Shown piece by piece: positions 42,897-50,097 of a stretch of DNA of 50,097 nt. The notes under the pieces are model-generated. The model was given only the letters and a program-made list of their open reading frames with translations. It did not search any database and had not been told where the DNA came from. Numbering within the stretch: position 1 is the stretch's first letter; each line of letters begins with the position of its first letter. A program made the translations under genes and the position numbers. This stretch comes from an uncultured Akkermansia sp. (lineage in GTDB: Bacteria; Verrucomicrobiota; Verrucomicrobiia; Verrucomicrobiales; Akkermansiaceae), in assembly GCA_947631275.1 (NCBI GenBank), contig CANRKR010000007.1, positions 1-50,097 on the forward strand, read 5' to 3'.

Positions 42897-43546
42897 AATT
42901 GTTTCCAAGTGTCATGTGTATGAATGCGGATAACTTGTGCAATGAGGTCATTGCATGGGATCAAGCCGGAGTGGATGGCTTCCACGTTGATATTGCTGAC
43001 GGAACTTTTGTTCCTAACTGTGTAGGGTCTATTCAGGAGGCTTCCTTAATTAGATCACTTACTTCTAAGCTTTTGTGTGTGCATTTGATGGTGAAGGAGC
43101 CGGATTTGTATCTTCCTGACCTTTACAACTTAGCCAATGTTATTTATGTGCATTTTGAAATTGGACACTCACGTGAGTATGTGGACAAAATTCAGAGCCA
43201 TGGTATAAAGGCAGGACTTGCTGTGAGTCCGTGTACTCCATTAAAAGATGTTTCTCCTTTTCTACAAAGCATTGATTCTTTGCTTATTCTGCGTGTTAAC
43301 CCGGGATTCGCCGGACAAAGGTCTATAGATGAAGTCGAATTAAAGATAGATCGTCTGCTGCAGTCCGGGTACTCTCCGGAGAAAATATTGTTGGACGGTG
43401 CTGTATCCCGTCAGGTTGCACACAAATGGTTTTCGGTGGGAATTCGCAATTTTGTTTGCGGTATAGCCAGCGGCTTTTTCCAGACAAATAGAGTTTCTTT
43501 TTACCCAAGTGAAAATACAATTCATCATTTCAAAACTCAGAAATAA
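42893..43546 (+). CDS. Ribulose-phosphate 3-epimerase family protein
   Basis: A 217-residue TIM barrel of the RPE family: FPSVMCMNADNL, GVDGFHVDIADGTFVPN (metal His and Asp), CVHLMVKEPDLYL, GLAVSPCTPL, ILRVNPGFAGQRSIDEV and LDGAVS. All catalytic positions are present, with some changes from housekeeping Rpe (FPSVMCMN instead of xPSILSAD). It interconverts pentulose phosphates, or in capsule loci makes an unusual ketose precursor. It starts within the stop of the acyltransferase, so it belongs to the locus rather than to central metabolism. Confidence 0.85.
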   Translation: MKLFPSVMCMNADNLCNEVIAWDQAGVDGFHVDIADGTFVPNCVGSIQEASLIRSLTSKLLCVHLMVKEPDLYLPDLYNLANVIYVHFEIGHSREYVDKIQSHGIKAGLAVSPCTPLKDVSPFLQSIDSLLILRVNPGFAGQRSIDEVELKIDRLLQSGYSPEKILLDGAVSRQVAHKWFSVGIRNFVCGIASGFFQTNRVSFYPSENTIHHFKTQK

Positions 43547-43559
43547 CCTACTCAAGCAT

Positions 43560-44261
43560 ATGAAGGAAGAAACATACCCATTTGTTGAAAACGGTAATAA
43601 ACTCCTTGTGTTCAATTCAACCACGCACGAGTATGAAGAGTACGAAGGCACAATTCCTGGTCTGTTCCTTTCAGGAAGTGCAATAAACAGTGAAATTAGA
43701 CTAGATGACCTTTCTGTGCTACATGATGTTCATATCGAGATAAATGGAGATAATCATAGAATTCATGTTGGAAGTAACAAGGATTCCGATCCAGGTAAAA
43801 GCTGCGGCATAAAAACAAGCTATTGGTTCCTCGGGTATAACAATTGCTCTTTGGAAATTGGAAACGATATTGGTATACAGTCGGGAACATCCATCTCTCT
43901 TGTCGAACCGTATGCCCGGTGTAAAATTGGTAATCATTGTCGCATGGCAGCAGGGGTAAATATATATGCGTCAGACGCTCATCCCATCATTGATATTAGG
44001 ACTAGGCAGGTATTGAATTTTGGCGGAGGGGAACGAGCCCTGGTCATCGGGGATCGTTGCTGGCTCGGCTTAAATTCTATGATATTAAAGAATGCTTTCT
44101 TGGCTGATTATACAATTGTTGGAGCAGGAAGCGTTGTCACCAAGAAGTTTAGTGAACCTAATACAATCGTTGCGGGTAACCCTGCGAGAGTAGTTCGAAC
44201 CAATGTTGAACGCATTGATTTATGGACGGAAGTAAATTTATCTAAAGATGAAAAAAAATAA
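43560..44261 (+). CDS. Hexapeptide-repeat acyltransferase
   Basis: A 233-residue left-handed beta-helix protein. Hexapeptide repeats span about residues 80-200 (CSLEIGNDIGIQSGTSISLVEPYARCKIGNHCRMAAGVNIYAS). DAHPI contains the probable catalytic His. The end VVTKKFSEPNTIVAGNPARVVR is typical of WbbJ/maltose acetyltransferase-like enzymes. It transfers an acetyl group to a sugar. ATG 43560 is preferred to GTG 43509, which overlaps the epimerase gene. Confidence 0.85.
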   Translation: MKEETYPFVENGNKLLVFNSTTHEYEEYEGTIPGLFLSGSAINSEIRLDDLSVLHDVHIEINGDNHRIHVGSNKDSDPGKSCGIKTSYWFLGYNNCSLEIGNDIGIQSGTSISLVEPYARCKIGNHCRMAAGVNIYASDAHPIIDIRTRQVLNFGGGERALVIGDRCWLGLNSMILKNAFLADYTIVGAGSVVTKKFSEPNTIVAGNPARVVRTNVERIDLWTEVNLSKDEKK

Positions 44262-44263
44262 TT

Positions 44264-45403
44264 ATGAAGTTAATAAAAAAAATTTGCATCAATAATTTTT
44301 GTGGTTATAATAAATTGTCGCGGTATTATTTTGGGGGAATTCCGTTGTTCCAAACTTATAGAGATGAAAAAGGGGAAAAAAGATTCTGTTTGATCCACAA
44401 GAAAAAGCCAAGCAATAACCAACGGGTTTTCTATTTAAAAGTCAATCGCCGACACAGGACGTCATTCGTATGCATACAGCGGTGGCACGATTTGGCTCAT
44501 GAAATGGGGGGATTTATTTATTTTGTCTGTGATAATAAACGACTTGAGTACGAAATATCAAGTAGAGTCTGGTTCCATAACTTAAACTTCTGCTTCATTC
44601 CAAGCGACAGAAATCATCTTAAAGACATTGTTAACAAGCTTGTTATAAAGGCAGAAAAGAAATGGAAAAACATTTCGTGTGCCATGTTAACGCCTTTTCT
44701 ACACGCATCAAGAAATCATTTTGCTCATACCTATAATGTCGATGCCGATGACATAGAAATTCTGCTGAGACCCGAATTGGTGGCCAAAGCTTTTCGTGAA
44801 GCTGAGAAATATGCGACGAAAAAGGACATGGATTGCATAAACTTGGATATGTTTGTTTCGAGGAGCTTTGGGATTCATTGGTCCTTCGGATGTGTGTATG
44901 TCAGAAATCCCAAGAAATGTTTGGATGTTATTGAGAAGAATGTACATTGGGTTCAGGACAAGGAATTACAGAAGAGACACAGAACAGAACACACGGCAGA
45001 TACGAGCTGGCATGAAGATAATTTGGATTGGATGTTTTCATTTCTCAGAGATACAAGGCAGTTGGAAATGGGATCATTTTACATAGAGAATGCTCACGTT
45101 GCACACATGCCGGACTCATTGCTTGAACATGATTGGGCTTTTTATTTCAAGTGGCACGCCGGATTTGTATATCACCCCGTCCTGGCAAATGAATATGCTG
45201 ACGATCGTTGGGCGAGAATACCCATACATGAATCAGTTTATAAAATAGACATAGGTCTTTCCGACAGGGATAAGTATGACTACCTCAATAACTACCATTT
45301 CATAGATACTCCATTCAGGGAACATTGCCTGCAATCTGCTTTCGATGGGAATATGATTTCTAGAGAAATTTACGACAAATACATGAACTTACAATCATGG
45401 TAA
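44264..45403 (+). CDS. Protein of unknown function, possible glycosyltransferase
   Basis: A 379-residue soluble protein with no signal peptide. I do not recognise the family. The stretch FAHTYNVDADDIEILLRPELVAKAFREAE has a DxDD motif in a position resembling the metal site of GT-A enzymes, followed by MDCINLDMFVSRS and WSFGCVYVRNP. The C-terminal part has SWHEDNLDWMFSF and HVAHMPDSLLEHDWAFYFKWHAGF. Its setting among acyltransferases suggests it adds a sugar, but this is inference. It starts just 2 nt after the hexapeptide gene. Confidence 0.6.
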   Translation: MKLIKKICINNFCGYNKLSRYYFGGIPLFQTYRDEKGEKRFCLIHKKKPSNNQRVFYLKVNRRHRTSFVCIQRWHDLAHEMGGFIYFVCDNKRLEYEISSRVWFHNLNFCFIPSDRNHLKDIVNKLVIKAEKKWKNISCAMLTPFLHASRNHFAHTYNVDADDIEILLRPELVAKAFREAEKYATKKDMDCINLDMFVSRSFGIHWSFGCVYVRNPKKCLDVIEKNVHWVQDKELQKRHRTEHTADTSWHEDNLDWMFSFLRDTRQLEMGSFYIENAHVAHMPDSLLEHDWAFYFKWHAGFVYHPVLANEYADDRWARIPIHESVYKIDIGLSDRDKYDYLNNYHFIDTPFREHCLQSAFDGNMISREIYDKYMNLQSW

Positions 45404-45462
45404 ATTACGGGTCACGTGAGAAATGGACTGTTGCATAAGGTAAATCCAATAAGTTTTAGAGT

Positions 45463-46278
45463 ATGAACGCAAAAGAAAATATTTATGCTCCTCAGCGGGA
45501 GAGAAAGGGAGCGAAAAAGGACAACGGGAATCAGAACGACATGCAAAACAATCCTAGACATGCAGCGAAAGAGATGTGTACTCTATGCATGCTTATATTT
45601 TTATTCTTTTCATCGTTTGCTTCCGCTTTTGATCCAATCTTTCATATTGGGAATGATGAAAGGTACATTAATTGTATCGCACATCAAGAAAATTCGCCCC
45701 TTAAAAATAAGAAAATATTATTCCTCGGGTCGTCTGTCACTAGAGGTGCTACCAGTCGGGGCATTTCGTTTGCGGATATGCTAGCTCGTAAATATGGTTT
45801 CACAATGATAAAAGATGCGGTAGATGGTACAACATTAGTGGAGGAGGACAGTAAATCATACGTTTCTCGTCTCAAAAATTACAACCAAGATGACCATATA
45901 GATTTAATGTGTGTACAGCTCTCAACGAATGATGCTTGGAGAAAATACCCCTTAAGGGGGGGGCTTGAACAAAAGAGCGTAGAAGGTGCTATTAAATTCA
46001 TCGCTGAGTGGGGACACAAAGTACTTAAATGTCCGGTTGTGTTTTACACCTGTCCATTTTTTCACAATCCAAGGTACCAGGCAATGGTTGACCTTTTGCG
46101 AGGTAATAGCATCTCGTCTAAAATAACCGTTATCGATATCTATCACGACGGAAGGTTTAACGGATTATCAGCGTATGAATTTGGATTAAATATGTACGAT
46201 GATATCCATCCAACTTTAGCTGGATATTACCGTATGACTGTCATTTTTGAAGAGCAACTACTTCCTCTCCTCCTTTAA
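45463..46278 (+). CDS. Exported SGNH/GDSL hydrolase with a G8 tract
   Basis: A 271-residue protein. The first ~26 residues are hydrophilic; a signal or anchor helix follows (MCTLCMLIFLFFSSFASAF), so ATG 45541 may be the true start. The SGNH core has ILFLGSSVTRGATSRG (Ser block), DLMCVQLSTNDAWRKY (Asn block) and DDIHPTLAGYYRM (Asp-x-x-His). It probably removes or transfers acetyl groups on the exported glycan, acting against or with the acyltransferases of this locus. Codons KYPLRGGLEQ are encoded across eight G's (45956-45963), in frame here. Confidence 0.82.
   Translation: MNAKENIYAPQRERKGAKKDNGNQNDMQNNPRHAAKEMCTLCMLIFLFFSSFASAFDPIFHIGNDERYINCIAHQENSPLKNKKILFLGSSVTRGATSRGISFADMLARKYGFTMIKDAVDGTTLVEEDSKSYVSRLKNYNQDDHIDLMCVQLSTNDAWRKYPLRGGLEQKSVEGAIKFIAEWGHKVLKCPVVFYTCPFFHNPRYQAMVDLLRGNSISSKITVIDIYHDGRFNGLSAYEFGLNMYDDIHPTLAGYYRMTVIFEEQLLPLLL
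45956..45963 (+). repeat. G8 homopolymer in the SGNH hydrolase gene
   Basis: Eight G's inside coding sequence just after the Asn block, in frame here. Gain or loss of one G would truncate the protein before the catalytic Asp-His. Confidence 0.75.
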
Positions 46279-46395
46279 CGGAGAATAAAGGACTGTGTAT
46301 CTCACTATAATCACGGAAGACAAAAGATAGAAGGTATCACATTTTTCTCGGGCAATCACTTGTCATGTAGTTCATGAACAGAAATTTCTCAAAAG

Positions 46396-47269
46396 TTGCT
46401 GGCTTTTAAAGAGGATGTCGAGATAAGACAAATTTTTTCACAAACCAATCAATTTAAATTTATGAGAATACCAACTCTACCAGAAGGTAAATTAGGAAAC
46501 ATATTAACCGTTATTTTCGGTATCGCTGGACTAGTGTCAAACTGGTTCAATGTGTATGCCGTCATAATATTTGCTCTGCTGCTTCTAATTACCATATGCC
46601 GAGCCTTTTACGATGTGTATTATTTCCCGAGGGAAACAAAAATGTATTGTAAAAGCGATAGTCGTCTTGCCCAAGATATACGGAATCCAAGTAATTTAGC
46701 AAAGCTAGACATCACAAAGTGTTGCAAAGATCAAGATCTGGAAACAGGTATTTTAAGTAGAGCTCAAGGGAGGGATAAGATCATCATCCAGATAGCTTTT
46801 GTGATTATGGACGCAAAAAAGCAGGTGATCGTTTTGAAAAGGAAAAAACACTGGCACAGGACAGACTTTGAAAGCATCCTTGTTTCGTTTTCTCCGTTTC
46901 CGACCAAATATGAACAAAAACTTTGTATTTCGGAGATTTACCATCGTGAAATTCCGAAAAAAGAAAAAGGAAACGAACCTGAATTCAAACATCTTTGCAA
47001 TGTTACGCATGGAGCGTATTGTTTTTTTTGTTTATGTGGCAGAGTACAATAAGTTAAGCTTCACCGAGGGAGGAAGTTCCAAAATAAATAAAGAGATCAT
47101 GGAAAGACTCTTCAAAACAGCTTCAGGAAAATATTTTTTGAAAGATCACGATGAGATTAGCCGAGTAGTAACAGTTAATCAATTGCGCGACACACCAAAC
47201 AGAGCAGAGAGGGAGATGTTTATTGATGCGGAAGTCAGGCAGATTCTTTCGGTACGATCATCATGCTGA
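46396..47269 (+). pseudogene. Membrane protein of unknown function, frameshifted at a T8 tract
   Basis: Two frames join into one protein if one T is removed from the eight T's at 47022-47029. The first part (to 47052) has two membrane helices (LGNILTVIFGIAGLVSN, VYAVIIFALLLLITICRAF), then a soluble domain (IIIQIAFVIMDAKKQVIVLKRKKHW). The second frame continues FFVYVAEYNKLSFTEGG to a stop at 47269 and is rich in charged helices. The protein fold is not recognised. The start could be ATG 46462 (MRIPTLPEG). Composition is AT-rich. It could be a phase-variable gene in the off state or a decayed gene. Confidence 0.5.
47022..47029 (+). repeat. T8 homopolymer at the frame break
   Basis: Eight T's between two coding frames. 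With seven, the frames join. Confidence 0.6.
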
Positions 47270-47405
47270 AGAAGAAAGGCATCACTATCTACTAACTAAG
47301 CAACCCAGGTCATCGGCATTCCATAAGAAATTATTGAGGGAATGGTGTTTAATGGTTGACTCAACCACACTTATGATAGGGCTTCGCAAAACAAAAATAA
47401 ATCAC

Positions 47406-48581
47406 ATGGAGAATCCACCGCCGGGGGAGGGGAGGAAGGTGGTGAGATTCCTGAGAATACCGGTGTATAAGCGAGAGGTTGATAGATGGAGTGGCGCGAT
47501 TCGGGAGACGCTGCTGGGTGGCTTGTGGCACGAGAGACGGGTGGGGGAACAAAAGAAGATATGCGTGTGTGGAATGCAGGTGTATTCGCGCAATAAGAGA
47601 AGGAAGAAGGTGCTGGGGATTACGCTGAAGAGGTATGACTATGAGGGGCAGTGGCTGCGTCGGCTGGTACAGCAGGTGGGGGAGCAAAACGATGATGTGT
47701 ACCTGCTGCGGCATAACATAGGGGAAACCTATGTGGAGCTTGTGCACATGGAGGAGCGCATACGGATGAAGGGATCGAAGAGACCGCTGGTGGTGGCGCG
47801 CGAGAAAAAATATGAAGAGATGTGCCGGATGCTGCTGCCGGAATGGATTGAGGTGCGACACATACCGCTGGAGATGGGGGATATACATTGGGTTTTCCGC
47901 GAGCAGGGGGAGGAATATCGGGATGTGATGATTGAGACGGAGAGGCATCGTTTTTTCTGCTCCACACCCCACGTGGCAGAGCACATGGTGGAACAGCTGG
48001 AGAAGGATCCCGACGTGAATTTCTACCGCTACATTTGTGACAGTGTCGGAGTAAAGCCTGCGAAGACGCGGTTGGCAGCGCCCCGAGTGTCCGAAGGGAC
48101 CGAGGAGCGGGCAAGGCGGATGATGGAAAGAGAGGGATTGGAGGAGGGACGATATGTGGCGCTGCTGCCGGAAGCGATGTCCACGGAAGAGCTTGAGGAT
48201 GGGTTTTGGCAGGGATTGGCGAATGAGCTGCACCACAGGGGGTACGGGGTGTATATCAACCGGACGAGCGGGGATGATGCTGAAGACACCACGGTGGGTG
48301 TGCTTATGGAATTATGCCGCCACGCCGGAGGGGTGATCACGCTGGGAAGTGGCATTGCGATTATGCTCGCGCAGGTGGCGCCCCGTCTGGATATTGTCTA
48401 CACGCCTTTGAAGAGTCGAACCATCAAGCGCGATGCCTCGATCGTGATGCGTCTGTATTCTGTGGGGCACCTGCCGGGGTTGGACATGCAGCGTATCGGC
48501 GAGTACGACAGCGGGAGACTGAGCACAGAAGCTCTGACGGAGCAAATTCTGGTGCATTACAAGAGAATTGCGAATTTTTAA
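47406..48581 (+). CDS. GT-B-like glycosyltransferase (family 9-like)
   Basis: A 391-residue protein starting at ATG 47406 (MENPPPGEGRKV); the longer frame from 47223 has no protein-like start. The first half is basic and contains no motif I know (KRPLVVAREKKYEEMCRMLLPEW). The second half looks like the donor domain of GT9 heptosyltransferase-like enzymes: RYVALLPEAMSTEELEDGFWQGLANELHHRGYGVYIN, then CRHAGGVITLGSGIAIMLAQVAP, where the Gly-Ser-Gly block matches the GT9 D/S-GPxHLA position only loosely. It may add a sugar to a lipid-linked glycan. The DNA is purine-rich, like 38122-38892. Confidence 0.6.
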   Translation: MENPPPGEGRKVVRFLRIPVYKREVDRWSGAIRETLLGGLWHERRVGEQKKICVCGMQVYSRNKRRKKVLGITLKRYDYEGQWLRRLVQQVGEQNDDVYLLRHNIGETYVELVHMEERIRMKGSKRPLVVAREKKYEEMCRMLLPEWIEVRHIPLEMGDIHWVFREQGEEYRDVMIETERHRFFCSTPHVAEHMVEQLEKDPDVNFYRYICDSVGVKPAKTRLAAPRVSEGTEERARRMMEREGLEEGRYVALLPEAMSTEELEDGFWQGLANELHHRGYGVYINRTSGDDAEDTTVGVLMELCRHAGGVITLGSGIAIMLAQVAPRLDIVYTPLKSRTIKRDASIVMRLYSVGHLPGLDMQRIGEYDSGRLSTEALTEQILVHYKRIANF

Positions 48582-48877
48582 TTTCGGAGTTTGCACGAGG
48601 GGGCATTTTTTTGCTACGCAGAAAGCAACCCTGTTCTTGCTTGTTTGCTCATCTTAAGTGATATGTGTTTGATATTAGCCCTTCATTTCTGAGGCATCAA
48701 GCTTTTTGGAAATCCACTGTTCCCGTTTTTAGCGACCCTCGGTGACTTTCTTTTTGAGGCAATGCGGTGCCTGCGTCGTGTTGCATTTAATTTTGCAATG
48801 CACACACGGATTATCGCAAGGCAAACGCATTTTGCCGGATGCGTTTGCCTTGCGGGCGTGTCAAAAGTGAACAGGTA
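48582..48877. other. Intergenic region with a strong hairpin
   Basis: 296 bp without a gene. The only notable feature is the 16-bp perfect hairpin at 48815-48854, just past the yoeB stop. Confidence 0.6.
48815..48854 (-). terminator. Strong hairpin downstream of yoeB
   Basis: Arms of 16 bp (48815-48830 and 48839-48854) pair perfectly around an 8-nt loop. No T run follows on either strand, so it may stall or stabilise the yefM-yoeB mRNA rather than act as a classic terminator. It could also be a repeated extragenic element. Confidence 0.5.
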
Positions 48878-49141
48878 TTAGTAGTGATACCTCATCAGAT
48901 AAATGGTAATAAGCTGCTGCTCCTCGTTTACTGTGTAAACAATCCGATGCTGGCTGTCAATCCTGCGGGAATAGAAGCCGCTCCATTCATGCCGCAAGGC
49001 TTCCGGCTTACCGAGTCCTGTATACGGCGTTTCCTGCATATTGGCAATGAGCTGACGTATGCGCTTGAGCGTCTTTTTGTCATTTTTGCTCCAGAAGAGC
49101 AAATGCCGCTCAGCCTCCGCCGTGAGTTCTATCTCGTACAT
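48878..49141 (-). CDS. yoeB: YoeB-type toxin (RelE/ParE superfamily)
   Basis: An 87-residue protein with all YoeB marks: LLFWSKNDKKTLKRIRQLI, GLGKPEALRHEWSGFYSRRID, HRIVYTVN and the C-terminal MRYHY. The GKPE Glu, SRR Arg and C-terminal His-Tyr match the ribosome-dependent mRNA-cleaving active site. It starts 1 nt inside the yefM stop (TGATG). Confidence 0.95.
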   Translation of the reverse strand: MYEIELTAEAERHLLFWSKNDKKTLKRIRQLIANMQETPYTGLGKPEALRHEWSGFYSRRIDSQHRIVYTVNEEQQLITIYLMRYHY

Positions 49142-49413
49142 CAGCCGATGAGTGCATCTATTTCCTCCAATGTGATGCGGCGAGTTTTGCCCTCTCTGGC
49201 ATCCTGCATAGAGCGGCGCAGAGCCTCCCCATTCCGACCGCCGGTTATATAGGCGGTTTCGACGAGGGAATTGTACTCGTCCTCGGAAATAATGACTGCA
49301 TTTTTATGCCCGCGATGGCGTATCACCACAGGCACGGCATCCTCCACAACTTCTCGCAGGATGCTGTAGAGAGAACTCCTCGCCTCACTGGATGTAATGC
49401 TTTTCGTGGTCAT
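49141..49413 (-). CDS. yefM: YefM-type antitoxin (Phd/YefM family)
   Basis: A 90-residue protein starting at ATG 49413 (MTTKSITSSEARSSLYSILREV). The N-terminal Phd/YefM DNA-binding fold has PVVIRHRGHKNAVIISEDEYNSL; the C-terminal helical part (EALRRSMQDAREGKTRRITLEEIDALIG) should wrap the toxin. It represses its own promoter through the operator at 49421-49441 and neutralises YoeB. The frame extends to 49512 but the promoter lies there. Confidence 0.93.
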   Translation of the reverse strand: MTTKSITSSEARSSLYSILREVVEDAVPVVIRHRGHKNAVIISEDEYNSLVETAYITGGRNGEALRRSMQDAREGKTRRITLEEIDALIG

Positions 49414-49447
49414 GATCCTATTGTACGCGATAGACGTACAAGTGCAA
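49414..49447 (-). promoter_or_regulatory. Leaderless yefM-yoeB promoter
   Basis: On the minus strand TTGCAC (49447-49442), 16 nt, TACAAT (49425-49420), then 6 nt (aggatc) to ATG 49413. The operator covers the spacer and the -10. Confidence 0.65.
49421..49441 (-). promoter_or_regulatory. YefM operator
   Basis: TTGTACG (49421-49427) and CGTACAA (49435-49441) are perfect 7-bp inverted arms around 7 nt. They contain TGTAC, close to the TGTACA core known from the E. coli YefM operator, and overlap the promoter. Confidence 0.75.
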
Positions 49448-49631
49448 GGAGAATATGTAACAATTTTTGGGTGGATGGAAACCCTATCATCGGTTTTACT
49501 CTCTTCCCGCAAAATGAGGATCAGAATATCCGCAAAACACGGATTAAAAACATCGCAAAATCCCTAAAATAAGTATGGAATAAAATCTGAGAAGAGAGTA
49601 AATAACGCCACCAAAAGCCTACAGATCCGGA

Positions 49632-50097
49632 GTGTCCGATGCGTTGCTTCAAGAGATACTGGCAAGCGGCGGAGCTGTACTCATTGAAGGTGCAAAAAGG
49701 TGCAGGAATTCGAATCATCAAGGAGAAACATTGCTAGAATTCGGACAAATGCCGCAGCTCAATGGGGAAATGTCACAAGCACAGGGTCAAGCATCTTATC
49801 ATCAAGAAGAAACGTTGATAGAATTCGGACAAATGCCGCAGCTCAATGGGCAAATGTCATAAGCTTCCGGGGAAATGTCACAAGTACAAGGTCAAACATC
49901 TTATCATCAAGGAGGAACGTTGATAGAATCCGGACAAATGCCGCAGCTCAATGGGCAAATGTCACAAGCTTCCGGGGAAATGTCACAAGCACAGGGAAAA
50001 ACATCTTATCATCAAGGAGAAACGTTGATAGAATCCGGACAAATGCCGCAGCTCAATGGGCAAATGTCACAAGCTTCCGGGGAAATGTCACAAGCAC
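49632..50097 (+). CDS. Tandem-repeat protein, interrupted by a stop and cut by the window edge
   Basis: From GTG 49632 (SDALLQEILASGGAVLIEGAKR) the frame enters a 35-residue repeat. The first readable product ends at the TAA 49860-49862, inside the second repeat. The same frame then stays open to the right edge through two more repeats. In the intact units this codon is CAA (Gln), so the stop is a single C-to-T change. A repeat reads SYHQGETLIESGQMPQLNG then QMSQASGEMSQAQG; it is Gln-, Ser- and Gly-rich and hydrophilic. Function is unknown; it may be a surface or secreted repeat protein, or a decaying one. Confidence 0.55.
49716..50097 (+). repeat. 105-bp tandem repeats
   Basis: CATCAAG recurs at 49716, 49800, 49905 and 50010: spacings 84, 105 and 105 bp. 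The short first unit lacks 21 bp (seven residues, QASGEMS type). All spacings are multiples of 3, and units differ by a few substitutions. The last unit runs off the window. Confidence 0.9.

Larger units (their letters stand above)
41800..47300. other. AT-rich stretch in the polysaccharide locus
   Basis: Base composition drops visibly from the start of the acyltransferase to about 47300, with A/T-ending codons (AAT, ATT, TTA, AAA), compared with the GC-ending codons of the genes before and after. This suggests horizontal acquisition of the glycan-modification cassette. No integrase or IS element marks the borders. Confidence 0.7.

Noticed and set aside
49716..50097. CRISPR array
   Set aside because: The units are contiguous and nearly identical over their whole length with no unique spacers; the period is a multiple of three and one frame stays open.

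Overview
The window looks like a chromosomal piece of a Verrucomicrobiota bacterium, probably a gut Akkermansia-like lineage. This is inferred from gene content, not from any database match: an M60 (enhancin-type) metallopeptidase, a sialate O-acetylesterase, secreted ankyrin proteins, a head-to-head squalene/phytoene synthase, an LpxR-type lipid A deacylase, ResB/CcsA cytochrome c maturation and FabI. The first ~41.8 kb is moderately GC-rich; about 41.8-47.3 kb is clearly AT-rich; GC rises again after that. No rRNA, tRNA, transposase or CRISPR array was found.

Layout. 1-9.0 kb is mostly minus strand: a truncated ankyrin protein, a secreted Pro/Ala-rich protein, a membrane metallophosphoesterase, rplQ-rpoA, a plus-strand DOMON-like protein, a sialate O-acetylesterase, fabI and a YbjN-like protein. 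9.2-18.5 kb is plus strand: a MATE transporter, an ankyrin/M60 peptidase pair, tyrS with a small exported protein, and a double U32 protein. trxA and a proline-rich membrane protein (18.6-19.8 kb) face dnaE. 20-27 kb holds dnaE, lepB, squalene synthase and a lipoprotein, whose end overlaps a convergent HTH regulator. 27.3-36.5 kb holds pyrG, a sodium:solute symporter, pyrD, lpxR, resB-ccsA, a prepilin peptidase and an acyl-ACP thioesterase.

From 36.7 kb a surface-polysaccharide locus begins. It opens with a 149-bp segment bracketed by a perfect 24-bp inverted repeat. Next come a GT2 glycosyltransferase, a PD-(D/E)XK-like protein, a fused nucleotidyltransferase-kinase, a HAD phosphatase, a phosphomannose-isomerase-like protein, an acyltransferase-3, a pentulose-phosphate epimerase, a hexapeptide acyltransferase, a possible glycosyltransferase, an SGNH hydrolase, a frameshifted membrane protein and a GT-B-like protein. 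The window ends with a yefM-yoeB toxin-antitoxin pair and a 35-residue tandem-repeat protein that carries a stop in one repeat and runs off the edge.

Two patterns stand out. First, many promoters have the form TTGNCN-N17-TAGRAT followed by only 6-7 nt before the start codon, which predicts leaderless mRNAs for several core genes. Second, the polysaccharide locus carries contingency-style sequence: a C9 tract that breaks the acyltransferase, a G8 tract in the SGNH hydrolase (in frame), a T8 tract that breaks another gene, and the inverted repeat upstream. Together these suggest a phase-variable surface glycan.
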